Notes under the pieces: generated by a model
The model's input: only the letters and a program-made list of their open reading frames with translations
Databases searched by the model: none
Told to the model about the DNA's origin: nothing
Position numbers and translations under genes: made by a program
From: Pseudogymnoascus destructans
Taxonomy: Eukaryota; Ascomycota; Leotiomycetes; Thelebolales; Thelebolaceae
Length of the DNA stretch: 64,000 nt
Assembly: GCF_001641265.1 (NCBI RefSeq)
Contig: NW_020167536.1
Location: 806,001-870,000, forward strand
Direction: 5' to 3'
In this document: in pieces, positions 56,472 through 64,000 of the stretch
Numbering within the stretch: the first letter of the stretch is position 1
Layout of the letters: each line of letters opens with the position of its first letter

Positions 56472-57018
56472 TGTAATGGTGGGTGCACCAGATGTGAGAA
56501 TCTAGCCACCCAAGGAAGGGATGATTTTACTAAGACAACACACTGTCTTAGGAAACAGAGCCAAAGGGTTGTAGCTTAGACTATTCCACAACGCAGCAAT
56601 CAGGTGTGTGATGTAGTGAAGTGGTTCAGACAAGTTGCAACAAATGTTGAGTCTGGGAACTCAGGGGTAAGTCAGGGGTTAACACCTCACTGACTTTTCA
56701 GAAACAAGGAGTAACAAGATGAATGCTTGGAAGCTTGTAAAAGACGTGGAAGTATGTGATAGTCGAATACAGAAAATCGACATTTTCTGTATTGTCTGCT
56801 TGCCCTTTCTTAAGGAAAGGGCAATCCTATTTATGCCAAAGGAGTGTAGTTCTCTCATTTTCCATAACTTTCCATGACTAACCAGGCTTGGTAAATGTAT
56901 TAGAAATCAAGTGCGACCCACAACTAGCTTGCTAATCATGTAGCGAATGTAAGAGAATCCCATAGAACCATCTCTTGGGTTCCTAGCCTATAGGAAGTGA
57001 CAAGGAGGTCCAAGGTCA
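56472..57018 (+). repeat. Third copy of the palindrome-arm repeat, truncated (547 bp)
   Basis: Begins TGTAATGGTGGGTGCACC, exactly where the left arm begins at 11109, and follows it with about 5-10 percent differences to GGTCCAAGGTCAG, where element J starts. It has the same AAGGAAAGGGCAA hairpin and CCTATTTATGCC stretch. Confidence 0.85.
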
Positions 57019-57019
57019 G

Positions 57020-58130
57020 TGGCGTAACGGGACAGATGGCGTAATGGGACGCTTTGCCAGAGCCACCCGCACCCCACCAAAACCAAGGTCACATGACCAA
57101 AATTAAAACGTTAATAACTTTTGTAATAATGCTTATAACGCTTAATCCTCTTAGACTATTACTCTTTATATCATACTCTAAATGTCCTCTGGGATCCAAA
57201 CTCGATTTTGGTAGAGTAAGAGTCCATTTCTCTCTTCGCAATGTGCTAAGGCTATACTTGGGCTATCTCGCTCGTTGTTCTGTAGTCTTCGGATTGTATC
57301 CTTGCATAATTCATCCTGGAGCTGCGCAGCTTGAATCTGGTCATGGATGCTTTGATCTTGTGGTAGGATTGGTGCAAGTTGAGCATCTTGTGCCTGCCCT
57401 TGACTTTTGAGTTCTAGCTGCTGTGCGAGATCTGGATGGAGTCTCTCAAGAGGTAATAGGGTTTGAAGCTGTTGTTTTTGACGGTGATCTTCTTCATTCC
57501 CTTCTGGTCTATCTCCTGGTCTTGGAGTTAACACATCTGCTTTTCCATTCTGCTTGCCAGGTCGATATATGATTTGGAAATTGTATCGAGAGAGGAATTC
57601 TGCCCATTGAGCTTGCCGCCTAGTAAGCTTTTTTGTGCTCATAAAATATTCAAGACTCTTGTGGTCTGACAAAACATGTACTGGCATTGCTGTGCCCTCA
57701 ACTTCTGGTCTCCATGCTTCGAAGCATCTAATAATGGCAAGTAGCTCCTTGTCATAGATCTTGTAATTGCACTCAGCAGGTGTCATTTTCTTTGAGAAGA
57801 AGGCAATGGGGACGCTAGTAGTACTAGTTTTGTTTTACAAAAGATATTAAAGCTTATATTTTACTATATAAAATATTTATATGGTAAAAATTAAACTATA
57901 AATAACTACTTAATAAGAAGAGCTTACACTCTAGCAAATTCGGCTATAAGAAATAAGACTATAAAGAGTAATAGTCTAAGAGGATTAAGTGTTATAAGCA
58001 TTATTACAAAAGTTATTAACATTTTAATTTTGGTCATGTGACCTTGGTTTTGGTGGGGTGCGGGTGGCTCTGGCAAAGCGTCCCGTTACGCCATCCGTCC
58101 CATTACGCCACGAGTTACGTTAGTTAATAG
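57020..58130. mobile_element. Non-autonomous element J (TIR motif family 3) carrying a gypsy fragment
   Basis: The left end starts at TGGCGTAACGGGACAGA with a second TGGCGTAATGGGACGC; its outer ten bases are lost or altered. The right end at 58130 is complete (read inward: ACGTAACTCG, TGGCGTAATGGGACGGA, TGGCGTAACGGGACGC). Subterminal arms (CACCCGCACCCCACCAAAA ... TAATAACTTTTGTAATAATG) match in inverted orientation. Between them lies 57181-57810, a piece of a gypsy pol gene. Confidence 0.87.
57181..57810 (-). mobile_element. Captured Ty3/gypsy RNase H segment inside element J
   Basis: Minus-strand open frame of about 210 codons with no stop until the MITE sequence resumes. It starts PIAFFSKKMTPAECNYK and continues through IYDKELLAIIRCFEAW, LSDHKSLEYFMSTKKLTRRQ, AEFLSRYNFQIIYRPGKQNG, then a linker to NRVWIPEDI. 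This is the gypsy RNase H plus the spacer before the integrase zinc site. Well preserved compared with other gypsy relics here. Confidence 0.9.
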
Positions 58131-58132
58131 GG

Positions 58133-58207
58133 TTGTAGGTTTAATGGGGTGGTTCCGACCCCACTACCCCCGTTACGCCATTACCCCCGTTATGCCATGA
58201 CCTACGT
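58133..58207 (-). mobile_element. Isolated pogo-like transposon end (TIR motif family 2)
   Basis: Same 60-75 bp as at 13179-13245 and 43420-43491: TGGGGTGGTTCCGACCCCAC, then the double family 2 motif and outer ACGTAGGTCA read inward from 58207. Bordered by TA on both sides, no opposite end present. Confidence 0.8.
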
Positions 58208-58209
58208 TA

Positions 58210-58383
58210 TAAGAAATAAGACTATAAAGAGTAATAGTGTAAGAGGATTAAGCGTTATAAGCATTATTACAAAAGTTATTAACATTTTAATTTTGGTCAT
58301 GTGACCTTGGTTTTGGTGAGGTGCGGGTGGCTCTGGCAAAGCGTCCCGTTACGCCATCTGTCCCGTTACGCCACGAGTTACGT
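58210..58383. mobile_element. Duplicated right arm of a family 3 element
   Basis: Repeats 57949-58130 (right arm and TIR of element J) with few changes, starting TAAGAAATAAGACTATAAAG directly after the TA at 58208. Confidence 0.85.
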
Positions 58384-58385
58384 TA

Positions 58386-58660
58386 GGTCATGGTGTAAGC
58401 GGTCTAATGGCGTAAATGCCCTATGTACTTTTGCAGCTAAATTTGTATGTACAGATACTTATTGTTGCAAAAATAAAAGGCCTTATAACTCCTCTAATAA
58501 AAATATTGGGGTTTAACCCTCTTATATCAAAGAAGCTTATAAACTCCTGTGTTATAATCAATTAAGCTAGTATGTATGCTAGCTGTATAAGGAAGTTATT
58601 CACAATTGTAGATTTGTCATACTAATATTTTGTATGGTAAAACGTAAACCTTTAATTACT
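58386..58660. mobile_element. Partial MITE (TIR motif family 7)
   Basis: Begins GGTCA then TGGTGTAAGCGGTCTAA and TGGCGTAAATGCCC, followed by the shared MITE core (AATTTGTATGTACAG, TTGCAAAAATAAAAGGCC, ATAACTCCTCTAATAAAAA). The right end is missing or merged with the next element. Confidence 0.65.
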
Positions 58661-58915
58661 TAATGTAGGTCGTGGCATAGATGCAGCAATGGCGTAGATG
58701 CAGTAATGTCCCTTTACATACAAATTCATATGCAAAGGTAACGTAAGTCGTGGCATAGATGCAGCAATGGCGTAGATGCAGTAATGTCCCTTTACATACA
58801 AATTCATATGCAAAGGTACTTTACACTTGCAAAATTAAAAGCTTAAGTAGCTCTACTAATAAAAATCGTAAGGCTTAGCTACTTAATATATACGTTCTAT
58901 ATAACGTGCATGTAT

Positions 58916-60749
58916 AACGAAAGTGCCAAACAAGCGAAAGTGCCAAAATCATGCGGTGACCAACCCCCCCAACTAAATGTTAAATTCCTCCACAACAAAA
59001 CATGCGCCATAAAAATGATGAAAGCAAATTAGTGCTAGCTATCCAAGCTATGCAAAGCGACCCAAATTTGCGCCTTCGAGTTGCAGCTAGGATCTATTCC
59101 GTAGACCACCGCAAGCTACGTCACCATTTACAAGGTGTACCTTCACGACGCGATATCCAAGCCAACTTACGGAAATTAAGTAACCTAGAGGAATCAGTTC
59201 TTGTTCAGTATATACTTGACTTAGCTGCTAAAGGGTTCCCTCCTCAGTTGTCTATTGTTGAAGATATGGCAAATCGACTACTTGCAACACGCGACGCGCC
59301 ACGCGTCGGGTCACGTTGGGCTTCAAACTTTGTTAAGCGCCATGTAGAGCTCCGGACACGCTTCCAGCGAAAATACGACTACCAGAGGGCTAAGTGCGAA
59401 GATCCAGAAGTCATTCGTGGCTGGTTTGAGCTTGTATGGAACACAATTCTAAAGTATGGCATCAACAATGCAGATATCTACAACTTTGATGAGACTGGGT
59501 TTATGATGGGCATCATCTCAAGCGCAACGGTAGTAACGAGCTCAGATGGGCGGGCAAAGGCAAAAAAGGTGCAGCCTGGCAATCGGGAATGGGTTACAGT
59601 AATCCAAGGCGTTAGTTCTCAAGGTTGGGCAGTGCCGCCATTTGTCATTGTGCCAGGTAAAAACCACCTTGCATCTTGGTATGAGAATAGCGGATTTCCA
59701 GTAGATTGGGTAATCGCTGTTACTGCAAATGGCTGGACTACAAACGAGAGAGGTATGGATTGGATTCAGCATTTTGAGAAGCACACAAAGCCCCGGAGTG
59801 TTGGTGGTTATCGCTTGTTAGTCCTTGATGGTCATGAGAGCCACCACTCAGACAAGTTTGAGGAGTACTGCAAAGAACACAACATTATTACGCTTTGTAT
59901 GCCTGCTCACTCTTCCCATATACTCCAACCACTTGATGTTGGCTGTTTTGGCCCATTAAAGAGAGCTTACGGTCGGCATGAAGATATGATGCGGGCTCAT
60001 ATTATTCACATTACTAAGGATGACTTCTTTCCTGCCTTCCACGCTGCATTTAACATTGCAATGACAGAAAGCAATATTCAGGGAGGGTTCCGAGGTGCTG
60101 GGCTTCTTCCATTTAGCCCTGAGAGTGTAATATCTACACTTGACCTTAGGTTTAAGACGCCAACACCTCCAACCTCTCGCCCAAACACCGCTCAACCATG
60201 GGTTTCTCAGACACCAAATAACCCAACTGAAGCTGTATCACAGTCTACTTTCATTAAAAACCGAATTGCGCATCATCAAAATAGCTCTCCAACCTCAATC
60301 TATGCAGCTGTTGACCAGTTTACAAAGGGTGCATCGCAAATAATGCATCAATTAGCATTGTTAAAAGCAGAGAACCAAAACCTGCGACAGGCAAATGAAG
60401 TGCTAAGCAAGCGCCGGAGAGCTAAAAAAACACGACTACAGCAAGGAGGATCACTTAGTCAACAGGTAGCACAGGAGCTACAGGACGAGAGGGACGTTGT
60501 GCAGCAAGTAGAGCAAGAAATAAGGGCAAGTAGTGGTCGGAAGCCAAGGGAAGAAACCCATGCACGTCGCTGTGGCAAGTGTGGTGAGACTGGACACAAT
60601 GCGCGCACTTGTCAGATTGTAATAGACAGGTCTGAGGAAGAGGACTCCGAGTAGTTTTAATTAATTTAAATTGTTGTGGTGGATTTATCGCAATTCTTAT
60701 GGGGTAGTCGCGATATTTTGGCACTTTCGCTTGTTTGGCACTTTCGTTA
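58916..60749 (+). mobile_element. Intact pogo/Fot-like element H, 1834 bp
   Basis: Ends TAACGAAAGTGCC ... GGCACTTTCGTTA with TA duplication on each side. Each TIR carries CGAAAGTGCCAAACAAG followed by a second CGAAAGTGCCAAA, again a 17-bp period. Right and left TIRs match over about 35 bp. It encodes one uninterrupted transposase. Confidence 0.93.
59002..60654 (+). CDS. Fot/pogo-like transposase with C-terminal zinc knuckle, intact
   Basis: Single exon, 550 aa, no frameshift or stop. The N-terminal psq-type helix-turn-helix (VAARIYSVDHRKLRHHLQG) and CENP-B-like domain (EESVLVQYILDLAAKGFPP, RWASNFVKRH) should bind the TIR. The DDE catalytic domain follows: YNFDETGFMMG, VLDGHESHHS, ILQPLDVGCFG. 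A coiled coil near residues 455-475 (QLALLKAENQNLRQANEVL) comes next, and a CCHC zinc knuckle near 525-540 (CGKCGETGHNARTC). The enzyme would excise and reinsert element H at TA sites. It is only distantly similar to the A/B/D/F/G transposases. The only complete transposase gene in the window, so H may be recently active. Confidence 0.93.
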   Translation: MRHKNDESKLVLAIQAMQSDPNLRLRVAARIYSVDHRKLRHHLQGVPSRRDIQANLRKLSNLEESVLVQYILDLAAKGFPPQLSIVEDMANRLLATRDAPRVGSRWASNFVKRHVELRTRFQRKYDYQRAKCEDPEVIRGWFELVWNTILKYGINNADIYNFDETGFMMGIISSATVVTSSDGRAKAKKVQPGNREWVTVIQGVSSQGWAVPPFVIVPGKNHLASWYENSGFPVDWVIAVTANGWTTNERGMDWIQHFEKHTKPRSVGGYRLLVLDGHESHHSDKFEEYCKEHNIITLCMPAHSSHILQPLDVGCFGPLKRAYGRHEDMMRAHIIHITKDDFFPAFHAAFNIAMTESNIQGGFRGAGLLPFSPESVISTLDLRFKTPTPPTSRPNTAQPWVSQTPNNPTEAVSQSTFIKNRIAHHQNSSPTSIYAAVDQFTKGASQIMHQLALLKAENQNLRQANEVLSKRRRAKKTRLQQGGSLSQQVAQELQDERDVVQQVEQEIRASSGRKPREETHARRCGKCGETGHNARTCQIVIDRSEEEDSE

Positions 60750-61099
60750 TACATGCACGTTATAGCTTTTTATAATGTATAAAAAGTCTAGCAGTGCTAG
60801 TTCCATGGTTATTATTCTATTAATTGGATGAAATCACCCATACAAATATTTGTATGAGGAAAACTTTAATGTTAAATTAATCAGGTAAAACGACGCTAGA
60901 AGTGTTAGCATTTCTAAGTTAAAGTAAAGGTCTATATATAGAACCCTAATATGGATCAGCTAAGCAGTACGATTTTTATTAATAGAGATATTTAGGTTTT
61001 TAGTTTTGCAAGTGTGAAGTACCTTTGCATATGAATTTGTATATAAAGGTACATTACTGCATCTACGCCATTGCTGCATCTATGCCACGACCTACGTTA

Positions 61100-61179
61100 A
61101 CTTACCTTACTAATATAATATTGCCACCTTACTAATATTTGCCACCCATTTGCCACGTAGGACAATAAGTTACCCTATA
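61100..61179. other. Short AT-rich spacer between MITE I and element G
   Basis: Contains the tandem words TTGCCACCTTACTAATAT and TTGCCACC; nothing else seen. Confidence 0.5.
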
Positions 61180-63299
61180 ATGTAAGTCGTGGCATAACGG
61201 GACAGATGGCGTAACGGGACGCTTTGCCAGAGCCACCCGCACCCCACCAAATTCACACACCCATCCACCAATTATGGTCTGCAAAAAAAGTCGAAAATCA
61301 GAGGATTTAGAAGTTCTATTAGCTCAAGCTATCTTAGGTATCCAAAATGGAGTATAAGTCATCATATGAGGCTGCTAAGGCCTTGGGGCTGAGCCGCAAT
61401 ACTGTTAATAAGCGTGTTAGCCAACAACGGCCATCAAGACAAGAAGCGCGTCAAAAACAGCAATTATTATCAAAAAATCAAGAAACCACTCTCTTAAAGT
61501 GGATTAAGGACCTTACTACAAGTGGCTATGCTCCAAGCCATCGCATATTACGTGAGGTTGCAGAGGAAGTGCGGTCAAATAAGTGTCGGGTCTTCCAAAC
61601 CCAGGTGAGCTAACCCGTGGAGTGGACCACCTCAGTCAAGTCAACCACCAACCCATCAAACCTGCCATAGACTGGCAGACTCGGCTATTTCTAACTAGTG
61701 GCTTGGCAAACCCCATCAAACCAACCGGCCCAGCAGCAGACCCGACCGACCCAGCAGACCCGACCGACCCAGCAGACCCGACCAACTCAACAGACACAAA
61801 CTCAACAACCACAACTCCAACTACCTAAGTTACCACTTGGGCAAGATTGGGTGCCACGGTTCATTCAGAGGCATCCTAACTTACGTGTTAAGCTAGGAAG
61901 AAGGGTTGAGGCACAAAGGATGAATGGGGTCACAAAGCAGGTGTTGAAGGGGTGGTTTGACGCGTACAAGAGCCTCACAACAGAGCTAAAAATCGAAAAC
62001 TACAACACCTACAACATGGATGAGACTGGATTTTCAATTGGAACAATGCAATCTACACGAATTATAGTCGATTCTACACTTAGGACGCGTTTTCAGGCAC
62101 ATCCAGGAAGGCAGGAATGGGTCTCTGCTGTTGAGTGCATCTGCATGGATGGAACAACCACCGACCCCCTCATTATCTTCAAGGGACAGAATGTACTACA
62201 GAGCTGGATTCCAAAGGATGTTATAAGCAAATGGCACTTCTCTGCAAATACAAAGGGATGGACAAGCAATCTTCATGGATTAGAGTGGCTAAAACGTGTT
62301 TTTGAGCCCTCTACAAGAGCAAAAGCAACACTTCCAAATGGACAACTACAACAGAGGCTCCTTATTTGTGACGGCCATGACAGCCATATAAGTGGGAGCT
62401 TCATATCACACTGCATACAGAATCGCATATCGCTACTTATACTACCTCCACATACCTCTCATGTGTTACAGCCACTTGATGTTGCAATTTTTGGACCTTT
62501 GAAAAAACACCTCACAACAGCCCTCTCACACATTAATGAGGCGCAACTCCTACGCATACAGAAGTCGGAATGGATGGATGCATACATACAAGCAAGAGCA
62601 GCTGCATTTTCAAATTCAAATATAACTTCTGCTTGGAGAGGGAGTGGGCTACAGCCATTCCAGCCACAAACAGTCATTCGAGCAGCTACACTTCCTACAA
62701 CAGATGCAGTAATAGTGCGGCCAAAGACTCCAACAGAGCATGACATTTTTGAGAAAGTATTTCTCAATAGTAGTCCACCTGATTTTAATACCCTTCAAAA
62801 AGCAAATTCTGTGCTCTCTACAGCTCTAAATCAAGGTGTTTTGAACACTCCTACAAAGCGATATATTCATAAGTTAGCAGATGAGACAGAGAAGCTTAAT
62901 ACACGCCACATACTGCAACAAAGAGAGACAGATAACTTGCGCAGTATAATCCAGAAGCGCAGAGAACAGAACAAGGGCAAAAGAGCAGTTTTGAAGGGTC
63001 AATTCCATATCTCTACAAAGGAGTTGCAGTCGCAAGTAGCAGATGCAGAAGCAGCAACAACAGCAACACAAAAGTCGAAAACATCAACAACACCACATGC
63101 TACAGCATCTCTAATTGATTTAATTGATGATAGCAGTGAAGAGGAGATGTATGATAGTGATTTAGATGAATTAGCATAGTAATGGTAGAATTATTTGCTA
63201 TTTTTGGTGGTAGTGGTAGTCTGGTAGTTTGGTGGGGTGCGGGTGGCTCTGGCAAAGCGTCCCGTTACGCCATCCGTCCCGTTACGCCACGACTTACGT
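61180..63299 (+). mobile_element. Pogo-like element G (TIR motif family 3), 2120 bp
   Basis: TA on both sides (61178-61179, 63300-63301). Ends read A(T/C)GTAAGTCG, TGGC(A/G)TAACGGGAC(A/G)GA, TGGCGTAACGGGACGC, then CTTTGCCAGAGCCACCC. One difference in the outer bases of the left end. Confidence 0.93.
61274..63179 (+). pseudogene. Transposase of element G, frameshifted in exon 1
   Basis: ATG at 61274 opens MVCKKSRKSEDLEVLL, but this frame stops at TAA 61355-61357. The helix-turn-helix then continues in another frame (SYEAAKALGLSRNTVNKRV) to the exon end at 61604. One indel near 61350 separates them. The intron acceptor used in A and B (GGCAG) reads GGCAA here, so splicing may also be affected. 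Exon 2 is open to 63179 with all catalytic Asp (YNMDETGFSIG, ICDGHDSHISG, LQPLDVAIFG) and tail DSDLDELA. The catalytic part is nearly identical to A, B, D and F; the first 65 residues are not. Confidence 0.88.
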
Positions 63300-63301
63300 T
63301 A

Positions 63302-63525
63302 CATAAAAGCTTAATAGCAACATTACCATTGAACTTTACAATGATTTTAGTTGTAAAATTGGGTGGGCCACTCGCGTGTGTGGGCCACTCGCTTGTGAAA
63401 TACGTTATAAATTTGATCATCGGCATTTTATTGATTAGCTGCACACAAGACAACTTTCCGAGGGTATCATGAATCGACAACCAGCAACCTAACAAAACTA
63501 ATAGTAGGACACGAACGCCGATTTG
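63302..63525. other. Spacer between transposon nest and dynein gene
   Basis: Includes a short direct repeat GTGGGCCACTCGC (near 63363 and 63380). No gene. Confidence 0.5.
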
Positions 63526-64000
63526 TTATACGCCCCCGGGCTTTGGGCTATTCGCTGCGCTGCCTCCACCTCTTTTTACCAGACCTGCAAAGAACGATGC
63601 CAATGCCTCGTTTTGGGACTTTCCATCTGGTGTTGACACGCTAGGAGTTTCAGTGTCCAAGCTCCGGTTGTGATCCTATTTAATCAGCATAACTGAACCA
63701 TATGTTATTATTATCATGGGGCATTCATATCATACGTACCGTTAATCGTTTGAGCATATCATCTACGTCGACCTCGATACCCCCCATGTTACATTGTACA
63801 GGCCCAATGTGGCTTTCAACTGGAACGATCGCCTCATCCTGGAAGAATTTTTGCCTAGTCGAGCGCTCTCGCTCAGGCTCTGCAGTGTTACGGATATGGT
63901 CTAGAGCCTCGAGCTGGGCCGCCAGGAATGCTTGCGTTTCTTGGCTTTTAATCTCCAATTTTTGGCCGGTGGAGTTGACGTGCATATTGGAAGTGCCATA
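63526..64000 (-). CDS. Probable dynein light intermediate chain, C-terminal part (5' partial)
   Basis: Two exon pieces on the minus strand: 64000-63740 (open to the window edge) and 63675-63526, joined by a GT-AG intron with CTGAT branch. The upstream piece reads GPVQCNMGGIEVDVDDMLKR, a stretch I associate with fungal cytoplasmic dynein light intermediate chains. The last exon has QNEALASFFAGLVKRGG, like the short C-terminal effector-binding helix of light intermediate chains, then a Gly/Ser tail. Dynein drives minus-end transport of nuclei and endosomes in hyphae. The ATPase-like domain lies outside, so the call rests on C-terminal motifs only. Confidence 0.65.

Larger units (their letters stand above)
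58663..61097. mobile_element. MITE I (TIR motif family 5) with duplicated left end, hosting element H
   Basis: The right end at 61097 and left ends at 58663 and 58741 read A(C/T)GTA(A/G)GTCG, TGGCATAGATGCAGCAA, TGGCGTAGATGCAGTAA. The first 78 bp are repeated in tandem (58663-58740 and 58741-58818). The interior has the shared core (ACATACAAATTCATATG, CTTGCAAAATTAAAAGC). Element H splits it at 58914-58915/60750-60751. Confidence 0.88.

Overview
The window reads as chromosomal DNA of a filamentous ascomycete (Pezizomycotina). Genes carry short GT-AG introns (about 45-110 bp) with CTAAC/CTGAC-like branch sites. The housekeeping gene set is fungal, and the repeats are fungal pogo/Fot-like, Ty3/gypsy and Ty1/copia elements. 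I cannot name the species.

Layout. 1-9.9 kb: 3' part of a vacuolar subtilisin, an uncharacterised 1075-aa protein, a PKA catalytic subunit with a perfect 22-copy 8-bp repeat upstream, and a sterol-ester/TAG-type lipase. 10.5-13.2 kb: an intron-containing tRNA-Thr, then a 1.73-kb near-perfect palindrome beside gypsy debris. 13.5-31 kb: gene-rich stretch with an RNPS1-like RRM/SR protein, an uncharacterised protein, an O-methyltransferase relic, IMP 5'-nucleotidase (ISN1), PEX16, an MFS transporter, an F-box protein and a SNF2/RING translocase. 31.3-43.9 kb: a transposon nest. 43.9-53.1 kb: a second gene block with the methylcrotonoyl-CoA carboxylase alpha subunit, a VMS1/ANKZF1-type RQC factor, a HAM1-domain lipid-binding-like protein and an RVS167 BAR-SH3 protein. 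53.5-63.3 kb: a second transposon nest. 63.5-64 kb: the C-terminus of a probable dynein light intermediate chain.

The most unusual content is a pogo-like transposon group in the two nests. Every terminal inverted repeat (TIR) has the same outer sequence, ACGTA(A/G)GTC(A/G), followed by two direct copies of a motif at an exact 17-bp period. The motif differs between families but is nearly the same twice within a family. Three full or partial copies (A/F, B, G) have almost identical catalytic domains but clearly different N-terminal helix-turn-helix modules, and each module goes with a different TIR motif. Related miniature elements share one internal core but carry different TIR motifs. Together this suggests paired exchange or co-divergence of the DNA-binding domain and its binding site. 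Element H (58916-60749), a more distant and intact relative, also shows the 17-bp double repeat.

The nests also show fragments joined exactly at TA dinucleotides, a 0.33-kb in-place inversion, and a 630-bp gypsy RNase H fragment captured inside a small DNA transposon. That fragment matches, to within a few bases at each end, a segment missing from a gypsy relic 20 kb away.
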